The notes beneath the pieces were generated by a model. The model did no database searches. It worked only from the letters and a program-made list of their open reading frames with translations, and was not told the origin of the DNA. 50,342 nucleotides of DNA from Candidatus Poribacteria bacterium (GTDB taxonomy: Bacteria; Poribacteria; WGA-4E; GCA-2687025). Every line of letters begins with the position of its first letter. Position 1 is the stretch's first letter. Position numbers and translations under genes: made by a program. Positions 1 through 8,515 of the stretch are shown piece by piece. The stretch is taken from assembly GCA_016866785.1 (NCBI GenBank), contig VGLH01000012.1:1-50342 (forward strand), in the 5' to 3' direction.

Positions 1-532
1 GGTCGCGGAACGGCTCTCCCATGATGTCGTGCGGCGGCACGCAGACAGCGCCTTCGCCTCGTTCATGGACGACCATCAGATGGCGGTATTGGACTCCGGC
101 GTGGAACCCGCGGTCCGGGGTACCGATGGCGGCGCTCACCGCCTCGATCAGCTCGGACGCCTCCTCGGACGTGATGTGCCCCGCCGAGTAGTCCAGCATC
201 AGATCGCCGTCGAGCGTCACCAGGTTGCACCGAAACGCGACGTCTGTTGGCGACAACGGCACGCCCATGCTGGCGGCTTCCAGCGGGGCTCGGCCGGTGA
301 GGTACTCGTCCGGGTCGTACCCCATCACGGACAGGTTGCCAACATCGCTTCCGGGCTTTTGGGTGGCAGGAATCACGTCGACGAGTCCCACGACCCCGGC
401 GGCGGCGATGGCATCCATGTGCGGCGTGTCGGCGGCTTCCAGCGGCGTCTTTCCACCCAGTTCGTCCAGTGGGAAGTCCGCCATTCCGTCTGACAAGATG
501 ACGATGAACTTCGTGTCGGCGAGTGCCCTCAC
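1..532 (-). CDS. 2,3-bisphosphoglycerate-independent phosphoglycerate mutase-like protein, probable homoserine kinase (3' end outside window)
   Basis: Alkaline-phosphatase-superfamily protein of the ApgM type; 177 residues are visible and the gene runs off the left edge. The N-terminus shows the metal/nucleophile-type motif SDGMAD near residues 14-19, followed by GSDVGNLSVMGYDP around residues 70-83, both typical of ApgM and of the related proposed homoserine kinase family (TIGR02535-type). The start is a GTG whose bases overlap the thrC stop (GTGA, 532-529), so the gene is translationally coupled to thrC. Placement directly after hom and thrC, with no GHMP-type thrB in view, suggests that it phosphorylates homoserine to O-phosphohomoserine, the substrate of ThrC, rather than acting in glycolysis. 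The family assignment is secure from the motifs; the substrate is inferred from context. Confidence 0.85.
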   Translation of the reverse strand, partial: MRALADTKFIVILSDGMADFPLDELGGKTPLEAADTPHMDAIAAAGVVGLVDVIPATQKPGSDVGNLSVMGYDPDEYLTGRAPLEAASMGVPLSPTDVAFRCNLVTLDGDLMLDYSAGHITSEEASELIEAVSAAIGTPDRGFHAGVQYRHLMVVHERGEGAVCVPPHDIMGEPFRD

Positions 533-1605
533 CCGAAAACCTCCGCGAGAATACGGTCGGCGTGTGCCGGAACGACGACGGGCTTCTCCGCGACCACGAT
601 GGCGCGGTCCGGGTCCTTCAAGCCGTGCCCCGTCAGAATGCAGACGATGGTGTCGCCCTTTCGGAAGTACCCCTGCTGATGCAGCATGATCGTCCCGGCG
701 AGGGAGATCGCCGACGCGGGTTCCACGAATACGCCCTCCATCGCAGCCAGCATCTTGTAGGCTTTGACGATGTCCTCGTCTCGCACCTTCGCGATGGTTC
801 CATCGGACTCGTCGCGAGCTGCCACGGCGAACTGCCAACTGGCTGGGTTCCCGATCTTGATCGCTGTCGCGATGGTCTGCGGATGGGGCACGGGCGCTCC
901 GTCCACGATGGGCGCGGCTCCCCAAGCTTGAAACCCCAACATGTGGGGGCGCTTCTCGATCCTGCCCAGGTCGCGATACTCCGTGTAGCCTTTCCAATAG
1001 GCGGTGATGTTGCCGGCATTGCCGACCGGCATCGCCTGGAAGTCGGGCACCCGTCCCAGTTGGAGGCAAATCTCGAACGCGCCGGTCTTCTGCCCCTCGA
1101 TCCGGTGAGGGTTGACGGAGTTGACCAGCGCCATCGGATGGTCTGCCGAGATCGCGCGGACGAGCTCGAGGGCGTCGTCGAAGTTGCCGTCGATGGCGAT
1201 GACCTTCGACTGATGCACCATCGCCTGGGCGAGCTTGCCCAGCGCGATCTCGCCGTTGGGAACCAGGACGACGTTCGCGATGCGCGCCTTGGCAGCATAG
1301 GCGGCGGCGGATGCGGACGTGTTGCCGGTCGATGCGCAGATGAGCGCCTTCGCTCCTGCTTCGACCGCCTTCGAGACGGCGACCGTCATGCCGCGATCTT
1401 TGAACGAGCAGGTCGGGTTCAAGCCTTCGAGTTTGAGGTGTATCTCGAGGTCCCCGCCCAACGCTTCGCTGATGTTCCGCGCTGAAACGAGCGGCGTGTT
1501 GCCTTCGAGCAGCGTGATAACGGGGGTGGAATCGTCAACAGGGAGGTGGCTGCGGTAGCCTTCGATGACGCCGCGCCAAGGGAGCATGTCTGGCGGATCC
1601 GCCAT
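529..1605 (-). CDS. thrC: Threonine synthase
   Basis: Pyridoxal-phosphate enzyme converting O-phosphohomoserine to threonine; 358 residues, a normal length for the short bacterial form. The start at 1605 is chosen because GAGGAA lies 9 bases upstream and the protein then opens with the family-typical N-terminus containing LPWRGVIEGYR. An upstream extension to 1686 would overlap hom and has no such support. The PLP lysine is expected at residue 69 in CSFKDRGMT. The segment STGNTSASAAAYAAKA provides the phosphate-binding loop, and a C-terminal LTGHGLKDPD is present. It follows hom after 32 bp and overlaps the next gene by 4 bp, so the three form one operon. Confidence 0.95.
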   Translation of the reverse strand: MADPPDMLPWRGVIEGYRSHLPVDDSTPVITLLEGNTPLVSARNISEALGGDLEIHLKLEGLNPTCSFKDRGMTVAVSKAVEAGAKALICASTGNTSASAAAYAAKARIANVVLVPNGEIALGKLAQAMVHQSKVIAIDGNFDDALELVRAISADHPMALVNSVNPHRIEGQKTGAFEICLQLGRVPDFQAMPVGNAGNITAYWKGYTEYRDLGRIEKRPHMLGFQAWGAAPIVDGAPVPHPQTIATAIKIGNPASWQFAVAARDESDGTIAKVRDEDIVKAYKMLAAMEGVFVEPASAISLAGTIMLHQQGYFRKGDTIVCILTGHGLKDPDRAIVVAEKPVVVPAHADRILAEVFG

Positions 1606-1637
1606 CCGTGGGAGTTCCTCGGTGTCGCGTCGTGAGG

Positions 1638-2948
1638 TCACAGGTCTGCCTCGACGCGGATGCAGGCGGTCGGAGCCTTGACGCACGACAGCCGATCGAT
1701 CTCATCCAGAGCCGACCGCAGGTTCCGCTCGACGGCGCGATGCGTCATCAGGACGATCGGCACCGAATCCTCGCAGTGCGGTTCCTTCTGGATCACCGCC
1801 GAGATGCTGATGTCATGGCGACCTAGAATCGTCGCGATCTCGGCGAACACCCCCGGGCGGTCATCGACCTGCATGCGCAGGTAGTAGCGTGTCACACAGT
1901 CGCCGATGGGGTGGATCGGGACGGTCACGGCGCGTTCGGGATGCCAACATCCAGGTATCGTCGCTGGCGCGCCGGAGGCGACCGTTCGAGCGGCATCCAC
2001 CAGATCGGCGACGACCGCGCTGGCGGTCGGCATTCTGCCCGCCCCTCTGCCGTAGAACAACGTCGGACCCACGGCGTCGCCCACCACGACGACGGCGTTG
2101 AAGGCGTCGTGAACGTTGGCGAGCATGTGGCGTTCTGGGATCATCGCGGGGTGCACGCGCACGTCCACTTTCCCGTCCACGCGACGCGAGATCGCCAGCA
2201 GCTTGATGACGTAGCCGAGCTCCCGCGCGTACTGAATGTCGTCCGGCTCGATCGCTCGGATGCCCTCGATGGAGACCGCGTTCACATTCACGTTGAATCC
2301 GTAGGCGAGTGACGACAGGATCGCGATCTTGTGCGCCGTGTCGAACCCGTCGACATCGAAGCTCGGTTCGGCTTCTGCGTATCCGAGCTCCTGAGCAGCC
2401 GCCAGAGCCGTCGCGAACGACTCACCCCGCTGGGTCATCTGCGTGAGAATGTAGTTGCACGTCCCGTTGACGATCCCGTAGATGCCCTGGATCTCGTTGG
2501 CAGCCAAGCCTTCGTGGAGGGCTTTGATGATGGGGATACCGCCGGCGACACTCGCCTCGAGGTAGACGCCCACGCCCGCCTTGTGAGCCGCTCGGAACAC
2601 CTCATCGCCGTGGAGCGCGATGAGAGCCTTGTTGGCGGTGACGACGTGCTTGCCGTGCGCCAACGCTTCGAGGACGAACCGACGCGCATCGTCGGTTCCG
2701 CCCATCAGCTCGACGACGATGTCGATGTCGGACCGGCGAACGAGCGCCAGGGTGTCCGTGGTGAGGAGCCCGGGTCGCAAGGCGAATCCGCGCTCTTTGG
2801 CGAAGTCGCGCACCGCGACCATCCTCAGGTCGATCTGAGTGCCGACGTGGTTGGCGAGCCAGTCGGCGCGCTGCTCTAGGATTCGGACGACGCCGCCGCC
2901 GACGGTTCCTAGACCGATCAACCCGACGCGGATCGCGCGCGCTGCCAT
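1638..2948 (-). CDS. hom: Homoserine dehydrogenase with C-terminal ACT domain
   Basis: NAD(P)-dependent reduction of aspartate semialdehyde to homoserine, the branch-point step to threonine and methionine. The protein has 436 residues from the ATG at 2948, which sits behind GGGAG; this start places the Rossmann motif GLIGLGTVGGG close to the N-terminus as is usual. The catalytic region includes ANKALIALHGDEV and VNGTCNYILTQM. Residues from about 355 to 430 form an ACT domain (YLRMQVDDRPGVFAEIATIL), the usual site of threonine feedback control in this family. It is a monofunctional enzyme without a fused aspartokinase. First gene of the hom-thrC-kinase operon, with a good promoter just upstream. 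Confidence 0.95.
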   Translation of the reverse strand: MAARAIRVGLIGLGTVGGGVVRILEQRADWLANHVGTQIDLRMVAVRDFAKERGFALRPGLLTTDTLALVRRSDIDIVVELMGGTDDARRFVLEALAHGKHVVTANKALIALHGDEVFRAAHKAGVGVYLEASVAGGIPIIKALHEGLAANEIQGIYGIVNGTCNYILTQMTQRGESFATALAAAQELGYAEAEPSFDVDGFDTAHKIAILSSLAYGFNVNVNAVSIEGIRAIEPDDIQYARELGYVIKLLAISRRVDGKVDVRVHPAMIPERHMLANVHDAFNAVVVVGDAVGPTLFYGRGAGRMPTASAVVADLVDAARTVASGAPATIPGCWHPERAVTVPIHPIGDCVTRYYLRMQVDDRPGVFAEIATILGRHDISISAVIQKEPHCEDSVPIVLMTHRAVERNLRSALDEIDRLSCVKAPTACIRVEADL

Positions 2949-3004
2949 ACCGATACCACTCCCGCCCGAACACGCTCGCTGGGATTTCACGCTGGGACGG
3001 CTGA

Positions 3005-3034
3005 ACTATAGCACGGCAGGAAGCGCTGAGACAA
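3005..3034 (-). promoter_or_regulatory. Sigma-70-type promoter of the hom-thrC operon
   Basis: On the minus strand, a -35 box TTGTCT (3034-3029) and a -10 box TATAGT (3010-3005) are separated by 18 bp. The -10 is preceded by TGC, making an extended -10. Transcription would start near 2998, leaving about 50 nt of leader before the hom ATG. No attenuator hairpin or run of threonine codons is seen in the leader. Read directly from sequence; untested. Confidence 0.6.
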
Positions 3035-3071
3035 CGCGCGACGACTGAGCCTGCGCGCGACAGTCGCCCCC

Positions 3072-3887
3072 CTACGGATGGATGTCCTCGAGAACCTGCC
3101 GGACGAGATCCGGGCGATCCGAGATGATGCCATCGACCCCCAACGCGACGGATCGACGGATCGACGGCTCATCGTCCGCGTCGTACACGTGGACCTCGAC
3201 TCCCCACCGGTGTGCCGCCCAAATGAATCCGTGTGACGCGATCTCACATCTGCGGTGTCGGAGCGGAACCTGCAGGGCGTCGTACGGAACCGACCACAGT
3301 CTCGGTAGCCATCGCAGGACGTAGGCGAACAGGCGCGCCTCGAACGGGGACGCAGACGTGGCGACTCGTCCCGAGCTGATCTCGCGGAACCTCTCCAGCG
3401 CGCCATGGTAGAACGAGGCGACGCAGACGCGATCTCGGGCTTCCTGTCCGTCGATGGCGTCCAAGGTAAGTTGCGCCAGTTCAGGCTCTTGGGATTTGAG
3501 ATCCACGTTCACGCGGGTCTCAGGAAAGGCACTCAAGACGTCCGAAAAGAGCGGAACCACGACGCCGGTTCCACGGTAGGGATAGGATTTCCCGCCGTCA
3601 GGCGTGAACCGGTAGCCGGCGTCGAGCGACGACAGCTCGTCGAACGACATCCCGGCAATCGGTCCAGACCCGTTGGTCGCGCGGTCGACGGTCGCATCGT
3701 GGCTGACGACGACGCGACGGTCCCGGGTCAAGTGGACATCCAGTTCGAGCACGTCTACGCCGATTCGGACAGCGTTTTCGAACGCGACCATCGTGTTTTC
3801 GGGGGCGAGGGCGACGCCGCCACGATGCGCCATGTTGAGGGGCTTGCGTCGGGACTGCGATGAGAGTCCGGGTCCCAAAGCCGACAT
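3072..3887 (-). CDS. Glycerophosphodiester phosphodiesterase
   Basis: Hydrolyses glycerophosphodiesters to glycerol-3-phosphate and an alcohol. The GDPD signature is clear: NMAHRGGVALAPENTMVAF gives the HRG and PEN(T) active-site residues, followed by LELDVHLTRDRRVVVSHD, with the EXD metal ligands and the second histidine. The C-terminus has the typical SDRPDLVRQVLE. Length is 271 residues from the ATG at 3887, which has a GGAG 12 bases upstream. A GTG at 3908 (278 residues) and an ATG at 3833 (directly before AHRGG) are alternatives. No convincing signal peptide, so probably cytoplasmic. It follows xdhC closely and ends the long minus-strand gene run. Confidence 0.88.
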   Translation of the reverse strand: MSALGPGLSSQSRRKPLNMAHRGGVALAPENTMVAFENAVRIGVDVLELDVHLTRDRRVVVSHDATVDRATNGSGPIAGMSFDELSSLDAGYRFTPDGGKSYPYRGTGVVVPLFSDVLSAFPETRVNVDLKSQEPELAQLTLDAIDGQEARDRVCVASFYHGALERFREISSGRVATSASPFEARLFAYVLRWLPRLWSVPYDALQVPLRHRRCEIASHGFIWAAHRWGVEVHVYDADDEPSIRRSVALGVDGIISDRPDLVRQVLEDIHP

Positions 3888-3938
3888 GCCTGGGTGACAC
3901 TCCGTCACGCGCTGGCGCGTGCATTGAGTGGGGCGAGC

Positions 3939-5003
3939 CTACCGGACTTTGCGGGCGTTCCTCGTCTGGATGAGCTCGGCGACGATGCTGATCGCGATCT
4001 CCGGGACCGTCTTGGAGCCGATGTCGATGCCGATTGGCGCGTGGATCTCGGTGAGTCGGTCCTCCCTGGCGCCAAGCGCCCTGAGATCGTCGAAGATCAG
4101 CTTGAGCTTCCGGCGGCTCCCGATCAGCCCTTTGTAGCCAGCGTCCGAGCCCAAGATCGCGTCCAGGCACTCCTCGTCGTTGCGGTGACCGCGCGTGACG
4201 ATGACCACGTACGACTGCGGTCCCAGCACACGCTCGCGAAGTGACTGGGCGATGTCCGCGACGACGATCGCGTGGGCGTCCGGCAGGTTCGTTCGGTTGG
4301 CGTACTCGGGGCGGTCGTCGATGACGGTGACGCGGAAGTCGCAGAGCGCTGCGAACCGGCACACCGCAGCCCCGACGTGTCCGGCTCCGGCGATCAGCAG
4401 ATCGATCTGCGGCAGAAGCGGCTCCGTGTAGACGATGACGCCTCCATCCAGCGCAGTCCAGGTGCAGGCGTCGCGGTCCTCGATGGCATCGATGGCGACG
4501 CCGAGAGCCTGGTCATCGGCGGCATCGGATCCGAGGGAGCCCCACCGCCGACCGTCGGCGCAGACCAGCAGCTTGGACCCAACTGTCCGCCGGTCGTCCG
4601 GATCACGCGCTTCGATGACCGTGGAAAGCGTTACCGGCGATCCCTGTCCGTGGCATTCTTCGATTTGGCGATAGATCGCCGCGTCCTCGTCACGGTCGGT
4701 CAGATCGACGAACACACGCATGGTTCCGCCGCAGATGAGTCCGTCGTCCCAACCGTAGTCGTCGTTCAGGCGAAACGTCAGGAGCTCTCGCGTCCCGGAC
4801 TGCATCGCGCCCGCCGCGCGCTTCCGGGCTTCGGCTTCGACACACCCGCCGCCCAGCGTTCCCATCGACGTGAAGTCGGGCAGAACCAGGAGCTTCGCGC
4901 CGGGTTTCTGCGGCGTCGAGCCCGTCGTCTCGACGACGGTGCAGAACGCTCCCCGGGCTCTCGCGGTCGCGAGATCTGCGGCATGCCGGAACGCTTCGCG
5001 CAT
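3939..5003 (-). CDS. XdhC/CoxI family protein (molybdenum-cofactor maturation factor)
   Basis: XdhC-family proteins bind molybdenum cofactor and promote its sulfuration and insertion into xanthine-dehydrogenase-type enzymes. The protein has 354 residues. The N-terminal CoxI/XdhC domain includes VVETTGSTPQKPGAKLLV and GTLGGGCVEAEA. The C-terminal Rossmann domain starts at LLIAGAGHVGAAV and ends with GHRNDEECL and YKGLIGSRRK, all family hallmarks. The ATG at 5003 is preferred over the in-frame GTG six bases earlier because GAGGA lies 9 bases upstream of the ATG. No xanthine dehydrogenase or other molybdenum hydroxylase gene is in the window; moaA and mobB supply other cofactor steps elsewhere in it. 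Confidence 0.9.
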   Translation of the reverse strand: MREAFRHAADLATARARGAFCTVVETTGSTPQKPGAKLLVLPDFTSMGTLGGGCVEAEARKRAAGAMQSGTRELLTFRLNDDYGWDDGLICGGTMRVFVDLTDRDEDAAIYRQIEECHGQGSPVTLSTVIEARDPDDRRTVGSKLLVCADGRRWGSLGSDAADDQALGVAIDAIEDRDACTWTALDGGVIVYTEPLLPQIDLLIAGAGHVGAAVCRFAALCDFRVTVIDDRPEYANRTNLPDAHAIVVADIAQSLRERVLGPQSYVVIVTRGHRNDEECLDAILGSDAGYKGLIGSRRKLKLIFDDLRALGAREDRLTEIHAPIGIDIGSKTVPEIAISIVAELIQTRNARKVR

Positions 5004-5022
5004 GTCCACCGTTCCTCGGATG

Positions 5023-6558
5023 TCAGTCCGTCCAGTCGCGAGCCAACTGGGTCAGGAGCCGCGTACCGAACCCGCTGGCGCCTTTGACGGAATAGCCTGT
5101 CGTCTTGTCACTGGCGAAGACACCCGCGATGTCGAGGTGCGCCCAGGCGTGATTCCCGACGAACCGCTTGAGGAACGCCGCGCCCGCGATGGTTCCAGCG
5201 GCGCCACTCCCGACGTTCTTGATGTCCGCGACGTCGCTCTTGACGTCCTCATCATAGTCGTCCCACAACGGCAACTGCCACACGCGCTCGTGGGTCGCGG
5301 CGGCGGCGGCACGAACCCGATCCATGAGGGCGGCGGAGGAGTCATCTTCCCTTCCGAGCATGCCGCACGCTTGGTGTCCCAGGGCGGTGACGACGGCTCC
5401 GGTCAGCGTGGCAACGTCCACGACCGCCTTTGGGTTCAGCGACACCGCGTACGCCAGCGCGTCAGCCAGCACGAGGCGACCCTCGGCATCGGTGTTGAGC
5501 ACTTCGATGGTCGTGCCGCCATACGCCCGAACCACGTCGCCCGGACGCTGCGCGGTTCCGCTCGGCATGTTCTCCGCTGCCGCGACGATACCGACGACCC
5601 GTCTCGCGATCCCGAGCTCCGCGGCTGCGAGCACCGCTCCGATGACCGCCGCAGCGCCCGACATGTCGTGCTTCATCTCGACCATGCCGCCCGCCGTCTT
5701 GAGCGACAGTCCCCCGCTATCGAAGCAGATGCCCTTGCCGACGTAAACGAGCGGCGCTTCATCAAGGTTCGCGTTGTGTTCGAGCACGATGAGAGCGGGA
5801 GGGTTGGCGCTTCCCTGACCGACTGCGAGAATTGTGTTGAAGCCCTGCTCTCGGAGCTGCTCGGGCCCCAGAACGGTGCACGCCACGCCAGCCGACTGGG
5901 CGAGCGCCGACACGCGGTCAGCGAGGACAGCCGGCGGGAGGCGGTTCGGTGGCTCGTTGCTCAAGTCCCTGGCGATGATAGTCGCCCGCGCGATCGCCTC
6001 GCCGATGGCGGTCCCGCGCTTCAGCTCCTCCCGGCGTCCTGGGTCCGCATCCAGCAATGACATGGAGGCGAGGCGCTTGGGCGGACGTTTCGGGTCGGGT
6101 GAGCGGTATTCACAGAACTCGTACAGGCCCAGCAGAGCGCCTTCAGCCAGAGCTTGACCAACCGATTCGCCGGTTCCCGGCACGCCTGAGTGGAGAACGC
6201 TCCCGGCGGAGCCGAGCCCGAGTCCGCGCAGATGGCGCAGCGCGTTCCCCGACGCTCGGCGCAAACCTTCAGCCGTGACTTCATCGCGGGGTCCCAGACC
6301 GATGAGCAGCACGCGCGGCGCCGGGATGCGACCGTGGACATAGACCAGCGCGAGCTGATCCTTGCTGCCGTCGATGTCGCCCGACTCCAGCACAGACGTC
6401 AACACGCCTCCGAGCGTGTCGTCCAGTGACCTGCCTGCCGGACTGAGTTCCTTCTCGTGGAACACGCCCACGATGAGCGCATCGCCCTTGTAGAGGACGA
6501 ACTCGTTCCCGACCGTGATCGCCATCGGCTTCGCTTGGTCGTCGTTCGCGGCGGTCAT
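5023..6558 (-). CDS. pepA: Leucyl aminopeptidase (M17 family)
   Basis: Cytosolic di-metal aminopeptidase releasing N-terminal residues. The protein has 511 residues, the usual length. Hallmarks are VGKGICFDSGGLSLK, KHDMSGAAAVIGA and NTDAEGRLVLADAL, which hold the two-zinc ligands and the catalytic lysine and arginine. The last is the M17 signature. The N-terminal half is the regulatory macro-like domain. The ATG at 6558 directly abuts the TAG stop of the aldolase gene (TAGATG), with AAAGGA just upstream inside the preceding gene, so translation is probably coupled. In E. coli PepA also binds DNA; nothing here speaks to that. Confidence 0.95.
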   Translation of the reverse strand: MTAANDDQAKPMAITVGNEFVLYKGDALIVGVFHEKELSPAGRSLDDTLGGVLTSVLESGDIDGSKDQLALVYVHGRIPAPRVLLIGLGPRDEVTAEGLRRASGNALRHLRGLGLGSAGSVLHSGVPGTGESVGQALAEGALLGLYEFCEYRSPDPKRPPKRLASMSLLDADPGRREELKRGTAIGEAIARATIIARDLSNEPPNRLPPAVLADRVSALAQSAGVACTVLGPEQLREQGFNTILAVGQGSANPPALIVLEHNANLDEAPLVYVGKGICFDSGGLSLKTAGGMVEMKHDMSGAAAVIGAVLAAAELGIARRVVGIVAAAENMPSGTAQRPGDVVRAYGGTTIEVLNTDAEGRLVLADALAYAVSLNPKAVVDVATLTGAVVTALGHQACGMLGREDDSSAALMDRVRAAAAATHERVWQLPLWDDYDEDVKSDVADIKNVGSGAAGTIAGAAFLKRFVGNHAWAHLDIAGVFASDKTTGYSVKGASGFGTRLLTQLARDWTD

Positions 6559-7611
6559 CTACTGGCTGAGTCCTTTCAGCACGCTCCGTGTGACGGCTTC
6601 GACCAGTTCCTCAAGGTCCGAACCCGAAAGCCCCGGCGATGCGACGGTCGCCGATCCCGGTTCCTCAGTGTCCGATTGAGGAGCATCCGCGGACCCGATG
6701 GGTCGATTCGGCGGATAGCACACGTCGCACTCGACGCAGATGTCCGGGAACCGGTCGCAGACTCCGGCGCTGCCGAAGACCTGCATCTGCCTTGCGATGG
6801 TCGCGCGGATCGCCTGCCGCACCGTCGTCAGCAGCAGTGGGTAGCTGACAAGGTCCGGGTCGACTGTGAGCGTCTCACGGGCGGATTCGATGGCGGCGAC
6901 ACTCAATTGGGTGTAGTAGTTGATCTTGGCGATTCCGAGCGAGATGGCTCGTTTGAAGTCCCCATCGCTGACGCCGGTTCCACCATGGAGCACGATGGGC
7001 ATCCGTGTCCGACGGGCGATTTCTGCAAGCCGGTCGAAATCCAGCTTCGGCGTGCCCTTGTAGAGACCGTGAGCCGTCCCGAAAGAGATCGCCAGCGCGT
7101 CGATGTGCGTTCGACGCGCGAAGTCCTCTGCCTGGACGGGATCCGTGTAGAGGGACGGGTCCGCCTCGAAACGCTCGCTGGTGCCTTCGCCGCCGAGCAC
7201 CTGTCCGAGTTCGGCTTCGACGGTGACCCCCATCGCATGACAGACCCGGACGATCTCGGACGTCTCCCGGACATTCTCCTCGTACGGCAGGTGAGAGCCG
7301 TCGAACATCACCGACGTGAATCCCGCCCGAATCGCCCGCATGATCGTCTCGAACGTCTCGCCGTGATCCAGGTGGAGCGCGACTGGAACCGGAGCGCGTT
7401 CACCGGCGCGGCGCGCGACATGAGCCACGTCGTCGAGGTCGATGTACTTCAGATGGACCTCCGCGACGTCGATGATGACCGGCGACCGCTGCTCGGTTGC
7501 GACGTCGAGGATCGCCTGAAGCGTCTCGTACTCGGGCACATTGAAAGCGCCGACGCCGTAGCCGTGAGCTCGCGCGTGAGCCAGCAAGCCAGCGAGGTTG
7601 ACCAATGCCAT
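6559..7611 (-). CDS. Class II (GatY/KbaY/Fba-type) ketose-bisphosphate aldolase with C-terminal Cys-motif extension
   Basis: Zinc-dependent aldolase, 350 residues against roughly 280-310 for most relatives. The catalytic core is intact: HLDHGETFE (zinc histidine), SVMFDGSHLPYEENV, VEAELGQVLGGEG, ISFGTAHGLYKG and IVLHGGTGVSD. Whether the substrate is fructose-1,6- or tagatose-1,6-bisphosphate cannot be told by eye. The tail is unusual. Cysteines at 285, 292, 295 and 298 (C-x6-C-x2-C-x2-C) are followed by a linker rich in Ser, Pro, Gly and Glu, then a final amphipathic helix SDLEELVEAVTRSVLKGLSQ. The stop codon abuts the pepA start. No strong Shine-Dalgarno precedes the ATG. Confidence 0.9.
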   Translation of the reverse strand: MALVNLAGLLAHARAHGYGVGAFNVPEYETLQAILDVATEQRSPVIIDVAEVHLKYIDLDDVAHVARRAGERAPVPVALHLDHGETFETIMRAIRAGFTSVMFDGSHLPYEENVRETSEIVRVCHAMGVTVEAELGQVLGGEGTSERFEADPSLYTDPVQAEDFARRTHIDALAISFGTAHGLYKGTPKLDFDRLAEIARRTRMPIVLHGGTGVSDGDFKRAISLGIAKINYYTQLSVAAIESARETLTVDPDLVSYPLLLTTVRQAIRATIARQMQVFGSAGVCDRFPDICVECDVCYPPNRPIGSADAPQSDTEEPGSATVASPGLSGSDLEELVEAVTRSVLKGLSQ

Positions 7612-7636
7612 GGGTATCGTCCGTCGTGCGTGGGGT

Positions 7637-8515
7637 CTAGGCTGGATCGGCGGACTTCGGTTCGTCGCCAGGATCCGCGAGCGACTTCAGAGTAGCCAGA
7701 TTGCGCGCATGGTATTGTAGATCATCCGGCGTCTCGATGAAACACGGCACGTGGCGCAGCCGGGAGTCGTTGACGACCCGGCGGAACGGCTCGATCCCGA
7801 GGCTGCCCTCCCCCGGATGTTCGTGCCGGTCCACTCGCCCTCCGAGGTCGCACTTGGAGTCGTTCAGGTGGATCGCCATCACTCGGTCGATTCCGACGGT
7901 CTGGTCGAACGCCTTCCATGTCGCGTCGTACCCATCGCCGCGAAGGTCGTAACCGGCGGCGAACACGTGACACGTGTCGAAGCACACGCCGAATCGCGCA
8001 GACGGCTCCAGGCGCGCCAACAGTCGTGCCAAGTCCTCAAACCGGTCGCCGACCGAAGCCCCCTGCCCCGCCGACGTTTCGAGAAGCACGACGGCGGTTC
8101 CATCTGCCGCTGCGATGACCTCCTGGAGACCATCGACCACATGGGACATCGATTCCTCGCGCGACCCGTCGAGTCCCGATCCCACATGGAGCACCACGCG
8201 GTCGATGTCGAGCAGTGCACACCGATTCAGTTCCGCTTCGAGCGCCTTCCGTGAGTTGAGGCGGACGTTTTCCTTGGGAGACGCCAAGTTGATCAGGTAG
8301 GATGCGTGAGACATGACGATGGGATTGCCGTGCAGCGCGCGCTCTTCGCGATACTGCGAGAGCTCTTCCTGGGTGAACCGGCGCAGAGCGTGCTGACGCG
8401 GGTTCCCGGTGAACACCTGGATCACTTCGGCTCCGTACTGGTCCGCGCGTTCGAACGCAGTAGCCATGCCGCCGGCTGCGCTGACATGAGCCCCCAAGGG
8501 CGGGCGATTCGGCAT
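7637..8515 (-). CDS. nfo: Deoxyribonuclease IV (AP endonuclease IV)
   Basis: Base-excision-repair enzyme cleaving 5' to abasic sites with three zinc ions. The protein has 292 residues. The TIM-barrel metal motifs are all visible: LGAHVSAAGGM at the N-terminus, IQVFTGNPRQ, LETSAGQGASVGDRFEDL, FDTCHVFAAGYDLRGDGY, HLNDSKCDLGGRVDRHEHPGEGSLG and a C-terminal IETPDDL. Two adjacent ATGs exist; the one at 8515 shares its A with the DUF309 stop (TGATG) and lies behind GGGAGG. The TTG at 8527 is less likely. Co-directional with and coupled to the upstream DUF309 gene. Confidence 0.95.
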   Translation of the reverse strand: MPNRPPLGAHVSAAGGMATAFERADQYGAEVIQVFTGNPRQHALRRFTQEELSQYREERALHGNPIVMSHASYLINLASPKENVRLNSRKALEAELNRCALLDIDRVVLHVGSGLDGSREESMSHVVDGLQEVIAAADGTAVVLLETSAGQGASVGDRFEDLARLLARLEPSARFGVCFDTCHVFAAGYDLRGDGYDATWKAFDQTVGIDRVMAIHLNDSKCDLGGRVDRHEHPGEGSLGIEPFRRVVNDSRLRHVPCFIETPDDLQYHARNLATLKSLADPGDEPKSADPA

